From JACSRF01 sp963695505 (GTDB taxonomy: Bacteria > Chloroflexota > Anaerolineae > Promineifilales > Promineifilaceae), in the NCBI GenBank assembly GCA_963695505.1, contig CAVOGX010000009.1, positions 112,142 through 176,141 on the forward strand: a stretch of DNA of 64,000 nucleotides, written 5' to 3'. The notes below the pieces were generated by a model that saw nothing but the letters and a program-made list of their open reading frames with translations, searched no databases and was not told the DNA's origin. The translations under genes and the position numbers were made by a program. Shown here in pieces: positions 46,663 through 55,684 of this stretch; the first letter of the stretch is position 1, and every line of letters starts with the position of its first letter.

Positions 46663-46735
46663 TCAGCGCGTCAGCTTGTCAGCTAGTCAGGCTGAACTGC
46701 TGATTTGCTGAAATGCTGAAATGCTGACCAGCTAA
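46654..46735. repeat. Inverted repeat of GTCAGCTAGTCAGC / GCTGAAATGCTGA words
   Basis: Left arm of TCAGC words (46654-46690) and right arm of GCTGA words (46691-46735), starting in the GNAT stop codon and ending at the RBS of the next gene. Same family as 11585-11650. Confidence 0.6.
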
Positions 46736-46745
46736 GGAGCAATTC

Positions 46746-47096
46746 ATGGCCGTAAGCAAAAAGGGACGGCGCAAAGTCAATTACAAGGGACGGCAGTATT
46801 TGTGGTACGTACAAGAGGTCAGCGCGCAGGTACCGGCCGAAAGCGGTTTTGTGGAGCCGATCAAAGAGCGCTACCTGCGCATTTTTGACACGAAAAAGCA
46901 GTTTATCATTGCCTACCGCATTCCCGAACCGCGCGACGAATTTGCCCTGCTAAAAGTGGAAGGGCCGCTGTTCACCCGCCAGCCTGGGGTTAGGGAAGTG
47001 CATTTGCCGCGCTGGAAGCACGACAGCAAGCGCTACCCTACCAATGACTTTGTGCGCCGTCTCATTGATTGGTGCATGGCCGGGGATGGGGAATAG
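46746..47096 (+). CDS. Hypothetical protein, basic
   Basis: A 116-residue protein starting at ATG 46746 with AAGGAG upstream. It is rich in Lys/Arg at the N terminus (SKKGRRKVNYKGRQYLW) and looks like a small beta-rich soluble domain (YLRIFDTKKQFIIAYRIP). It sits between a GNAT gene and rsgA on the same strand. I do not recognise a family. Confidence 0.6.
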   Translation: MAVSKKGRRKVNYKGRQYLWYVQEVSAQVPAESGFVEPIKERYLRIFDTKKQFIIAYRIPEPRDEFALLKVEGPLFTRQPGVREVHLPRWKHDSKRYPTNDFVRRLIDWCMAGDGE

Positions 47097-47124
47097 TAAT
47101 CAAACTTTGGAGGTTGGAAAAACA

Positions 47125-48337
47125 TTGGCAAATAAAAACAAAAAACGCAAAAAACGAATAAAAGAGAGACAGCGAGAAGCGTGGCAGGCGCAAAAATCGT
47201 CGCGCAAGCAGGTGCGGCATAACACGGCCGCCAATCAGGAAAAACATCGCGCTGACTGGCAGTCGTTGCAGCCGGATGAGTTTGGCGTTGTGGCTGACCG
47301 GCGTATTATGCCCAGAGACGAATTAGAGAGGCGCGATCAGTTAGAAACATTGTCAGCACAGGCTGTCGCCGCCGACTTTGACGAACTGATGTGGCAGCGG
47401 CTGGCGGATGCCTCGCATCATGCCCTGGGCATTGTCGTGGAGGTGAGCCGGGGCCTGTGCCGTGTCGCCCTTGATGACGAAGTAATCGTTTGCGACATGC
47501 GCGGCACCCTTATTGCCGAAGGCACTGGCTTCACCAATGTGGTCGCTGTGGGCGACCGCGTGCTGGTCAGCCCCCAAGAGGCAGGGCACGGTCTAGTGCA
47601 GGACGTGCTGCCGCGTCGCAGCGGGTTAGGGCGCGCTGACCCATTTTACGGCCATTTGCGCCAGCTTCTGGCGGCCAACGTGGACCAGGTGTTGATTGTG
47701 GCTGCCTGGCGGGAGCCGCACCTGTGGCTGCAAATGGTGGATGAGTACCTGATTGGCGCAGAACGCAATAACTTGGCAGGAATTATCTGCATCAATAAGA
47801 TTGATTTAGCGGAGGAGCTGGCAGAGGTCGCAGATTTGATACGGCCGTATACCCACCTGGGCCAGCGCGTTCTATTCACCAGCGCCGAAACGGGAGAAGG
47901 GTTGGGCGAATTAACGGCCGTACTGCGCGGCAAAACCACCGTGCTGGCCGGGCTGTCAGGGGTGGGCAAGTCCACGTTGCTCAACGTCATTGAACCCGGC
48001 CTAAATTTGCGTACAGCCCGCATCAGCAATATGCCCAGCCGCGAAGGGCGGCACACCACCACCCAGGCGGTTATGTATAACCTGGTTCAGCCTGGGCGGC
48101 TTTGTCATCGATACGCCGGGCATCAAGGATTTAGGGCTGCTGGGGCTGGAAGCAGAGGAACTGCTGGACTACTACCCAGACGTGGCCGAGTTTGTGCCCC
48201 ACTGCCGCTTTAGCAACTGCCAGCACGGGCAAGAGCCGGGGTGCGCAGTGTTGGATGGCGTGCAAAACGGCCGTCTTGCCACCTGGCGCTACGACAACTA
48301 TATCAAGCTTTATCAACGCCTAAAGGAGAACGAATAA
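47125..48337 (+). CDS. rsgA: Ribosome small subunit GTPase RsgA, frameshifted
   Basis: Circularly permuted GTPase that checks 30S ribosome maturation. Starts at TTG 47125 (TTTGGAGG upstream), with a Lys/Arg-rich extension, then an OB-fold (GIVVEVSRGLCRVAL), G4 INKID, G1 GLSGVGKST and the G2 region. Near 48095 the frame must lose one base so that ...NLVQP continues into GGFVIDTPGIKDLGLLG (G3), the zinc-binding PHCRFSNCQHGQEPGC and a stop at 48337, for about 403 residues. The shift is +1, in a GGGCGG context. Confidence 0.9.
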
Positions 48338-48339
48338 AG

Positions 48340-49083
48340 GTGGACACCTGGAAATTTTTCGATATCACGCATAAAGAACACGACATATGCAACCCCAGCA
48401 GCCTGGAAAAATTTGCGCGGCTGGTGCAGCTTTTACGGCTGCCGCCGGGCGCAAAGGTGCTGGAGCTGGCCTGCGGTAAGGCGGAACTTCTGGCGCAAAT
48501 TGCCGAGAATTACGAGGTAACGGCCGTTGGCGTCGATACCTCTCCCTACTGCATCCGCGACGCCCAGGCCAAGCTGGCCCAGCGCGTGCCCCATGCCGCA
48601 ATCACCCTGCTGGAAATGGATGGCGCCCAGTACCAACCTGAGGAACCCCACAGTTTGGACCTGACGGTGTGTTTGGGCGCAAGCTGGATTTTTAATGGGC
48701 ACAAAGGGACCTTGACGGCGCTGCAAGCCATGACCAAACCGGGTGGGCAAATTGTCGTCGGTGAACCTTATTGGCGGCAAGAACCATCTCCGGCATACTT
48801 GGAAATGGCCGGGCTAGACCGCGACCTCTTCGGCAGCCACGTGCAAAACGCCCTCGCCGGGCAAGAGCTGGGGCTGAAGCTGCTGTACACGCTGGATAGC
48901 AATCTGGATGATTGGGATACGTATGAGAGCTTGCAATGGTACGCCAGCGAAAATTACGCCCTGGCTCACCCGGATGACCCGGACGTGCCGGAGCTGCTGG
49001 CGCGCATGCGGGCCCAAAAGCAAGAGTATTTGCAGTACGGCCGTTCCACCTTGGGGTGGGCCATTTACCTGTTTCGCAACTAG
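48340..49083 (+). CDS. SAM-dependent class I methyltransferase
   Basis: 247 residues from GTG 48340 (AAGGAG upstream, 2 bases after the rsgA stop). Motif I is VLELACGKAELLAQI, followed by AVGVDTSPYCIRDA and a post-motif block SLDLTVCLGASWIF. The fold binds S-adenosylmethionine; the methyl acceptor is unknown. Packed in a same-strand run with rsgA and a GNAT gene. Confidence 0.85.
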   Translation: MDTWKFFDITHKEHDICNPSSLEKFARLVQLLRLPPGAKVLELACGKAELLAQIAENYEVTAVGVDTSPYCIRDAQAKLAQRVPHAAITLLEMDGAQYQPEEPHSLDLTVCLGASWIFNGHKGTLTALQAMTKPGGQIVVGEPYWRQEPSPAYLEMAGLDRDLFGSHVQNALAGQELGLKLLYTLDSNLDDWDTYESLQWYASENYALAHPDDPDVPELLARMRAQKQEYLQYGRSTLGWAIYLFRN

Positions 49084-49094
49084 CGGAGATTTAG

Positions 49095-49904
49095 ATGGAC
49101 ATCTCAGCCGTTTTGCAGCTTTATGACCAGCAAGAGCGGCAGCAGGGCATGCATTCGCTCTACCGCCGCGAAGTGACGCCGGACGTGGTGCGCCACATCT
49201 GCACGCTGCCAGACAGGCTGCATTTTGTCATTTACAGCCAGTTAACGGCCGTTTCCGCCGACCGCGTCATTCAAGAGCAAATAGAGTACTTCCAAACCAT
49301 TGGCGGTGCCGGGCTGGAGTGGAAAGTATACGACCACGACCAGCCCCCCGACCTGAAAGAACGCCTCATTGCCCACGGCTTCCAGCCGGGTGAGGCGGAA
49401 GGGCTGCTGGTGCTGGACATGGCCGAAGCGCCCGGCAGCTATTGGCAGCCGGTGACGGCCGACGTGCGCCGCGTGACCACCATGGCACAGATACGCGATA
49501 TTGTGGACATCCAGGAGCAGGTGTGGGGCCACGATTTTTACTGGCTGGAAAAACAGCTTAGCGAATTTCTGAAGGAGCCGGAACAGTGGAGCGTCTATTT
49601 AGCGTACATAGATGGCAAGCCGGTTTGCGGCGCATGGGCTTCCTTTCCACCGGGCAGCCAGTTTGCCGGGCTGTGGGGCGGAGCGACGCTGCCGGAGTAC
49701 CGCCAGCAAGGTGTGTATACGGCCGTTGTCAACACCCGCGCCCAGGAAGCCCGCCAGCGCGGCTACCGCTTCCTCATGGTAGACGCCAGCGACATGAGCC
49801 GCGCCATCCTGGAAAAACGGGGCTTCCGCTTTCTGACCAACACGTACCCTTTTACCTGGACGCCCCCCAAAATTGACCCAAACAAGGAGCAAAGTTCTAC
49901 ATGA
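49095..49904 (+). CDS. GNAT-family N-acetyltransferase
   Basis: 269 residues. The C-terminal half has the acetyl-CoA site LPEYRQQGVYTAVVNTRAQEARQRGY and the strand MVDASDMSRAILEKRGF. The N-terminal half (1-120) is a less typical domain. The start ATG 49095 follows the methyltransferase by 11 bases, and its last codon overlaps the next gene by ATGA. Acceptor unknown. Confidence 0.85.
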   Translation: MDISAVLQLYDQQERQQGMHSLYRREVTPDVVRHICTLPDRLHFVIYSQLTAVSADRVIQEQIEYFQTIGGAGLEWKVYDHDQPPDLKERLIAHGFQPGEAEGLLVLDMAEAPGSYWQPVTADVRRVTTMAQIRDIVDIQEQVWGHDFYWLEKQLSEFLKEPEQWSVYLAYIDGKPVCGAWASFPPGSQFAGLWGGATLPEYRQQGVYTAVVNTRAQEARQRGYRFLMVDASDMSRAILEKRGFRFLTNTYPFTWTPPKIDPNKEQSST

Positions 49905-50584
49905 TGACTACCGATGTTGCCCAACGGATGCAGGCCCAGGTCGCGCAGTGGCAGCAGGCCCGTGACCGGCGCGCCATTTTTCTGCAATGTTATGCTATGA
50001 TGACGGAAAATATGCTAGAAGGGGTGGCGAACGGCCGTTTCCACGACGGCACATGGGTCACTCACCTGCTACACCACTTTGCTGGCTACTATTTCGACGC
50101 CCTAGAAGCATACGACGCCGGTGAAGGGTGTACGGCCGTATGGACATTAGCCCACGACGCCGCCACAAAAAAACGCGCCAATGTGCTGCAAAACCTTTTC
50201 CTCGGCGTCAATGCCCACATCAACTACGACCTGGCTTTAACCGTTTACGACCTGCTGCATGCCGAATGGCCCGGTTTGCCGCCCGCGCAGCGCCAGGCCC
50301 GCTACGAGGATTACTGCCTGGTCAACGCCATCATTGCCGAAACCATTGACGCCGTACAAGACGAAGTCGTAGAGCGCCAATCGCCCCTTATGGCCCTGAT
50401 TGACTGGCTGGGCGGGCCAGTAGATGAATTTATCGTGGCCGAACTCATCACTCATTGGCGCGAAGAGGTGTGGCGCTATGCGCAGGAGATGTTGGCTGCC
50501 CCCAACGAGGCAGAACGAGAGAGGGTGCGGCAAACTTTGGAGCAAGCCGCGCTGCAGCGGGGCCGGGTAATTTTGGGAGACTAG
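49901..50584 (+). CDS. DUF5995-like protein
   Basis: 227 residues, all-alpha, with the conserved look of the DUF5995 family: FHDGTWVTHLLHHFAGYYFDAL, AVWTLAHDAA, and FLGVNAHINYDLALTVYDLL. Function of the family is not known to me. Translationally coupled to the GNAT gene (ATGA overlap) and followed by a hydrolase gene. Confidence 0.7.
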   Translation: MMTTDVAQRMQAQVAQWQQARDRRAIFLQCYAMMTENMLEGVANGRFHDGTWVTHLLHHFAGYYFDALEAYDAGEGCTAVWTLAHDAATKKRANVLQNLFLGVNAHINYDLALTVYDLLHAEWPGLPPAQRQARYEDYCLVNAIIAETIDAVQDEVVERQSPLMALIDWLGGPVDEFIVAELITHWREEVWRYAQEMLAAPNEAERERVRQTLEQAALQRGRVILGD

Positions 50585-50608
50585 ACTGATGGTTTAAGGA
50601 ATTAGAAA

Positions 50609-51409
50609 ATGACCTTTACGTTTAACGAGACAACTTTTTATTATGAAGTGACCGGCGCAGGCGACTCTGTGGTGTTGATTCACGCTGGAATTTGCGACCA
50701 CCGGATGTGGAATGCGCAAATCCCAGCGCTTTCCGTGCAATTTCAGGTTTTCCGATACGACATGCGCGGATACGGCCGTACCCTTCTGACTGACACCACC
50801 TACGCCCACCATGAAGATTTGCTGGCCCTCTTCGACCATTGGCAAATTGGAGCCGCCCACCTGGTAGGGGCCTCAAAAGGGGGAACCATTGCCCTGGACT
50901 TTGCGTTAGACTATCCTGACCGGGTGCGCAGCCTGATAATGGTAGGCAGCAACCCCAGCGGCTTCCCCTTTGCAGGGGAAGAACCCCCCATTTGGCAAGA
51001 GCTGGTTGCCGCTTTTGCAGCAGGAGACGTGGCGAAAACGGCCGAACTTGACCTGCAGTTGTGGGTAGACGGCTGGCAGTTTCGTCCGGCTGGCGGCGCG
51101 CCGGCCCACGTGCGCGAAGAGGTGCGTGAAATGGATCTGATTGCCTTAAAGAATGAGATGAAAGGAATTGGGCAGGAAACGGCCGTTTCCGACAAAGCGT
51201 ATGACCGCCTGGGAGAACTCTCCTTACCCCTGTTGGCTATTGCCGGTTCATTCGATGACCGAAACATACAGCAAGCCGCAAAGGTGATTGCTGAGCGAGT
51301 GCAAAACGGCCGTTTCCATCTTATTCCCGAAACTGCCCACCTGCCAAACATGGAAAAACCGGCCGAGTTCAATCGTATTGTGCTAGATTTTCTGACCAAT
51401 ACGGCCTAA
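50609..51409 (+). CDS. Alpha/beta hydrolase
   Basis: 266 residues with the hydrolase fold: oxyanion region LIHAGICDHRMW, nucleophile S89 in GASKGG (G-x-S-x-G), and catalytic His in IPETAHLPNMEKP near the C terminus. The overall look is like 3-oxoadipate enol-lactonase or small esterases. Substrate unknown. Same-strand run with genes on both sides. Confidence 0.88.
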   Translation: MTFTFNETTFYYEVTGAGDSVVLIHAGICDHRMWNAQIPALSVQFQVFRYDMRGYGRTLLTDTTYAHHEDLLALFDHWQIGAAHLVGASKGGTIALDFALDYPDRVRSLIMVGSNPSGFPFAGEEPPIWQELVAAFAAGDVAKTAELDLQLWVDGWQFRPAGGAPAHVREEVREMDLIALKNEMKGIGQETAVSDKAYDRLGELSLPLLAIAGSFDDRNIQQAAKVIAERVQNGRFHLIPETAHLPNMEKPAEFNRIVLDFLTNTA

Positions 51410-51447
51410 GAGTGAACCAAAAATAACTGAAAGCTATCGAGTGAAAT

Positions 51448-52437
51448 ATGGAAAAAGAGATTCGCGACCGGCTGAACGAAGCCATTTTGGCTGAGGCGCA
51501 GCAGCGTTATGGCATTGCCGCCGACCAGATTACGCTGCTGGATGGCTTTGAGAGCTTCATATATGAGTACGCGCAAGACGACCGTGCGTACATTTTGCGC
51601 CTGGGGCACAGCCGCCGTCGCTCCCCGGAGCTGATTCGCGGCGAAGTGAACTGGATTAACTACCTGGCAGCAGGTGGCGCGGGCGTGGCGCGGGCGGTGC
51701 TGTCTGCAAACGACGAGCTGGTTGAAGAAATACTTGATGGGCAAGGCGGCGCGTTTTTAGCCACGGCTTTTGTGAAGGCAGCGGGCGGCCCGGTGTGGCA
51801 GATGGGCGGCTGGACGGATGAACTGATGGTAGCATACGGCCGTCTCCTGGGCCGCATGCACCATCTGAGCAAAAGTTATGCGCCCCACCCCGCCGGGAAA
51901 CGGGGCACGTGGCAAGACCGCAATAATTTGGGGTTGGAGGAGATATTACCAGCAGAGGAAACGGCCGTACTCGCCCGCTACCATGACCTGATGGCCTACC
52001 TCACCACCCTGCCGGAAACCCCCGACGGTTACGGCATGATTCACCAGGACGCCCACGCCGGGAACTTCTTTGTGGACGAGAACGGCCGTATCACCCTCTT
52101 TGACTTTGACGACTGCTGCTACGGCCATTTTGCCTACGACCTAGCCATGGTGCTTTTTTACGCCATAACCAACCACCCGGAACCGGAGAAATTTGGCAGC
52201 CATTTCTGGCAGTGGTTCTTGGCCGGCTACTACCAGGAAAACGACCTGGACCGCGCCTGGCTGCGCGAAGTGCCTCATTTCATGAAGCTGCGCGAAATTG
52301 ACCTGTACGCCATCATCAGCCGCGACTTTGACAGCCTGGAAGGAGACGGCTGGGTGGCAACCTTCATGCGCGGGCGCAAGGAACGCATCGAGGCCGGCGT
52401 GCCGTATGTGGAGATGGATGGTTGGCTAGATGGATAG
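51448..52437 (+). CDS. APH-family phosphotransferase
   Basis: 329 residues of the aminoglycoside/choline kinase-like fold. Catalytic loop is MIHQDAHAGNFFV (HxDxxxxN), metal site ITLFDFDDCCYG. The substrate is likely a small hydroxylated metabolite; antibiotic resistance is not implied. Last of the packed gene run beginning at 45646. Confidence 0.82.
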   Translation: MEKEIRDRLNEAILAEAQQRYGIAADQITLLDGFESFIYEYAQDDRAYILRLGHSRRRSPELIRGEVNWINYLAAGGAGVARAVLSANDELVEEILDGQGGAFLATAFVKAAGGPVWQMGGWTDELMVAYGRLLGRMHHLSKSYAPHPAGKRGTWQDRNNLGLEEILPAEETAVLARYHDLMAYLTTLPETPDGYGMIHQDAHAGNFFVDENGRITLFDFDDCCYGHFAYDLAMVLFYAITNHPEPEKFGSHFWQWFLAGYYQENDLDRAWLREVPHFMKLREIDLYAIISRDFDSLEGDGWVATFMRGRKERIEAGVPYVEMDGWLDG

Positions 52438-52470
52438 TGTGTTGGATGGTTGGATGAATAGGGGGTTGGG
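52419..52470. repeat. GATGGTTGGATGG word repeat
   Basis: Reiterated GATGGTTGG and GTTGGATGG words covering the 3' end of the phosphotransferase gene and the gap after it. Same vocabulary as 9130-9211, but no clear complementary arm. The remaining gap to 52611 shows no gene. Confidence 0.45.
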
Positions 52471-52611
52471 GTATGGCGTTTTGCGTGAGGAATAGCAGGC
52501 GCTGTACCCGGACGGCTTTGCCGCGCATCTGGGCCAGCGATAAATTGGGGATTGTGTGGGGGAAACGGCCGTTTTAGAATTAAGGTGCTGGCAAACTTGG
52601 TGGAGGGAACG

Positions 52612-54252
52612 ATGAGCAAAGCACTATTTCTGTTAGCAGCAATCATTACTGTCTTTTTCACCGGCTGCACGGCCGTTCCTGACCCCACGCCTGCCCCTTT
52701 CCCCGCAACGGCCGTTGCCGACGCTGCACCCATTGTGGTGGAACGGCCGTCGCCAACGGTGACAGTAACGCGGGAGGTAGAGGAGGTGGAAACGGCCGTT
52801 GTGCCGCTAACCACGCCTACGCATACGCTTATTCCTACTAACACGCCGCTGCCCACACCAACCGTGTCTTCTACGTCTACCCCAGTTGCTACAACAGTCA
52901 TTACCTGGTCGGTGATGCTGCAAGAAGCTGCGCGTGTGAACAACGGACCTATTGCCTGGTCGCCCACTGCAAACAAATTTCTGTTTAGTCCACCCATGGC
53001 AACAGGTGATATATTGACCTCCGGCTTCCTTTTCCTTTCATCTGCCCCAAATTTTGTTCCAGAATCTATCTCACCTACAAATCTGCAATTTGCAGATACC
53101 TCAACATTCGACTGGCATCCTCAAGGTGAAAAAATCGTCATTGCCGCATTCGATGAATCTACTGCTGGTCAATATTGGAGTGGTACAAAAATCTGGATTT
53201 ATGATCTTCTGACAGGCAACACACAATCTTTGGGCATTGGATGGAATTGGAAATGGATGGATAATTCAACATTGGCTATTTCGTCATACCAAGGCGGCGG
53301 ACATTTTTATACCAACGTAGTAAATGTTATGACAGGTGAACAAATTGCATATGCAAGCGTTATTCACCTTGGTTCAATAATCAACGTTAATTCAAATTAC
53401 GTTTTGCTTAACTGGGGCGCGGATTATCTTTTCGATGTAAGCGCTGCTGTCATCAGTCGTACAGAAAATCTATCAGCATCAGAACTATTCAGAGAATCCT
53501 GGGGACCATACATCCACACTTTATCAGATGAATATGTCAATGATAGACAGAAAAAAATTTTCAACTCTCGTGTGGAAGATTGGCAAGCGGAAACCAATGA
53601 AGCGTTAGTGTTTACCTGGGGCAGTGACAAACACTTGGGGGAAATCGATCTGGTTCATGACACGGCGATTACCGATTTGCAATTGTGGGATGTGGATTCC
53701 GATCAATTGACTTTGTTGGTTCCGGGGAGTGTTTACGGCCGTTTCTCTCCCGATGGACATTTTCTAGCTTTCATCACCCCCGCTCATCCAGCGCCTTACA
53801 TGCAGCTACTTGATCGCATCAGAGGCGAGGTACTGTTTTCGCTCCCCGCATCTGTTCCTGAAGCAGATAATGGCTACTTCGTGGAGGCGGGAACCTCATA
53901 CTCACCTGACAGTCGCTATTTTACATTTTTTGCGCCTGAATCTGATACTTCTGCTGTTGAGGAAGTGGTGCGCCTGGAAGTTTACGACCTTGAGGCAAAG
54001 CAATTTCTGTGCTCGCTGCCCGCTCGCCAATATATGCCTGTCTGGTCTCCTGACGGGCTGCGTTTTGTGTATAGGGATGGTGAAGGGATTTTGGCATTAT
54101 TTGATTTGGGCAACGGCCGTTCCACCCCCCTCGCGCTTATAGGCGGCAGCCGGCTCTTCAACCCGCAGTGGTCATATGACGGCACGTACTTAAGTGTGGG
54201 GATTCGGCAGGAGGATGGCGGAGTGGAAACGGCCGTGCTCCGCACCCCCTGA
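52612..54252 (+). CDS. Lipoprotein with PD40/WD40-like propeller
   Basis: 546 residues. Signal peptide with lipobox (VFFTGC), Thr/Pro-rich linker to about residue 85, then a propeller-like domain with SPTANKFLFSP, HPQGEKIVIA, SPDGHFLAFI, SPDSRYFTFF and SPDGLRFVYR blade motifs. Start ATG 52612 with GGAGGG upstream. A region of lower GC (about 53000-53600) lies in the middle of the gene and lacks the palindrome, perhaps reflecting separate origin of some blades. Function unknown. Confidence 0.75.
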   Translation: MSKALFLLAAIITVFFTGCTAVPDPTPAPFPATAVADAAPIVVERPSPTVTVTREVEEVETAVVPLTTPTHTLIPTNTPLPTPTVSSTSTPVATTVITWSVMLQEAARVNNGPIAWSPTANKFLFSPPMATGDILTSGFLFLSSAPNFVPESISPTNLQFADTSTFDWHPQGEKIVIAAFDESTAGQYWSGTKIWIYDLLTGNTQSLGIGWNWKWMDNSTLAISSYQGGGHFYTNVVNVMTGEQIAYASVIHLGSIINVNSNYVLLNWGADYLFDVSAAVISRTENLSASELFRESWGPYIHTLSDEYVNDRQKKIFNSRVEDWQAETNEALVFTWGSDKHLGEIDLVHDTAITDLQLWDVDSDQLTLLVPGSVYGRFSPDGHFLAFITPAHPAPYMQLLDRIRGEVLFSLPASVPEADNGYFVEAGTSYSPDSRYFTFFAPESDTSAVEEVVRLEVYDLEAKQFLCSLPARQYMPVWSPDGLRFVYRDGEGILALFDLGNGRSTPLALIGGSRLFNPQWSYDGTYLSVGIRQEDGGVETAVLRTP

Positions 54253-54320
54253 CCCCGGGGAGTAAACCCATGCTTTTACCTGTGCCAAAAAACGCCCGAA
54301 GAGTATGGCAGATTCAATAA

Positions 54321-54350
54321 AAAGCCCCAGGAAATGCGCCTGGGGCTTTT
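54321..54350. terminator. Bidirectional terminator
   Basis: AAAGCCCCAGG (54321-54331) pairs with CCTGGGGCTTT (54339-54349), with A-run before and T-run after. It lies between converging genes (PD40 lipoprotein and SGNH-like protein) and can serve both. Confidence 0.88.
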
Positions 54351-54378
54351 AAATCATTCACAATCCTGACGCTAGGAA

Positions 54379-55572
54379 CTACGGATTCCAGCCGGCAATT
54401 TGCGCCATGAGCACCCAGAAAGCCTTCGCCACGCGAATTTTGCCCGCCGAAACGCTGCCCAAATGCCCCCCGTCCACCTCAGTGGTATAGTGAGGGCAAA
54501 TAGCCAGAATTTCCACGCCATCGTCTGGATGGTTTTCAGATTGGTTGCCGAAGCTGTAAGGAATGCCATCCCGATTATCGTAGCAGGGGTTGCCATTGGG
54601 ATCATGGGAAAGAATGTCGGCTACGTCAAACAAAATTTTGCCATTACTTAAAGCATAATTGCGCATCTGCTCATTAAAGCTTTCGGAGACATGAGTGCCA
54701 ATGCCCCTTGATAGGCTTGTCGTCCAATAAATAAATTCCCTGGATGGATTCTGCGCCTCAAACTGCGCAAAATCGAACACGTCATACCGATCGGCATTAT
54801 TGGAGAAGAATCCACCGGGCAGGTCAGCAATGGACGAGCTTTCATCAACAGAGAGGTAGCTGTATTGGAAAGATAGAACATCATAATTGTTCATTTGCCC
54901 TGTAGCATATTCTTCAAAGCACTCACCTTTATCGTACCATTCGCTGGCAGAACTGCTGCAAGATATGTCTGGTATATTTGGGTCGGCGTTAGGCCAAAAT
55001 AAGTAATCCCAATTGCTGCGGTTGTATGAACCCGTCCAGCTTACTTCGCTGGGGTCCACCGAAAATGCAGCATCACCAGTATGCTCCCAACGCTTGCAAT
55101 GATTGGGGGCGTTTTCCCAAGGAACGCTCAAGCAGCTCAGCCCGTCGCTAATGTTACCCCCCACCGACCGATCCACAAACAGCATGCGCAAACTAGCGGC
55201 AGCCTGAACATATTGTGTCGGTATCTGATCAAAAAGTTCTACCGATGTGTGATCTACCGCAATAACACCTGGTGGCCGGGTTGGCATTGGGGCTGGCGTA
55301 TTGGTAGGGGCTGGCGTGTTTGTTGGAGCTGGCGTGTTGGTTGGGGCTGGCGTGTTGGTTGGGGCTGGCGTGTTGGTTGGGGCTGGCGTGTTCGTTGGGG
55401 AAGGAGTCGGTGTTTGTTCCAGGCTGTAGATTAAGGGTAAGTAGTTTTCCGTATTGTCAGAAACAGCCAACGGGGAACGAGCCAGAATTTGGCTGGTAGC
55501 AATTGCAAAAAATAAAATGATGGTAACAGCAAAAAACAAGCTGATTAACAACGATTTATTGGGTTTTTCCAT
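54379..55572 (-). CDS. Exported SGNH-hydrolase-like protein (paralogue 1)
   Basis: 397 residues. Signal anchor (about 8-30), an LPLIYS motif soon after it, a tandem (PTNTPA) linker coded by 18-bp repeats near 55290-55400, then the main domain. That domain opens VDHTSVELFDQIP...FVDRSVGGNISDGL and ends DGGHLGSVSAGKIRVAKAFW. The S in DRSVG and the D-x-x-H in DGGHL resemble the N- and C-terminal blocks of SGNH/GDSL esterases; this assignment is inference. RBS GAGAGG precedes ATG 55572. A paralogue lies directly upstream on the same strand. Confidence 0.6.
   Translation of the reverse strand: MEKPNKSLLISLFFAVTIILFFAIATSQILARSPLAVSDNTENYLPLIYSLEQTPTPSPTNTPAPTNTPAPTNTPAPTNTPAPTNTPAPTNTPAPMPTRPPGVIAVDHTSVELFDQIPTQYVQAAASLRMLFVDRSVGGNISDGLSCLSVPWENAPNHCKRWEHTGDAAFSVDPSEVSWTGSYNRSNWDYLFWPNADPNIPDISCSSSASEWYDKGECFEEYATGQMNNYDVLSFQYSYLSVDESSSIADLPGGFFSNNADRYDVFDFAQFEAQNPSREFIYWTTSLSRGIGTHVSESFNEQMRNYALSNGKILFDVADILSHDPNGNPCYDNRDGIPYSFGNQSENHPDDGVEILAICPHYTTEVDGGHLGSVSAGKIRVAKAFWVLMAQIAGWNP
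55290..55402. repeat. Tandem 18-bp repeat coding for a Thr/Pro linker
   Basis: About six copies of GGGGCTGGCGTGTTGGTT on the + strand, coding TNTPAP units on the minus strand. Copies differ by one or two bases. Confidence 0.8.
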
Positions 55573-55684
55573 ATCTTATCCTCTCCATAATTTTTTCCAG
55601 TATTTTCCTAACTTTCGCGAGAAAATAAGGCTGGAATACATGTCTCGTTAAAAAAAATCGATACCCAGGCTGCTTAAGAAATAA

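Noticed and set aside
37061..52437. AAC(3)- and APH-like genes as antibiotic resistance genes
   Set aside because: Both folds are common in chromosomal enzymes of unknown substrate, and no resistance context is present.
55290..55402. CRISPR-like array
   Set aside because: The repeats are directly tandem without spacers and code a (PTNTPA) linker.
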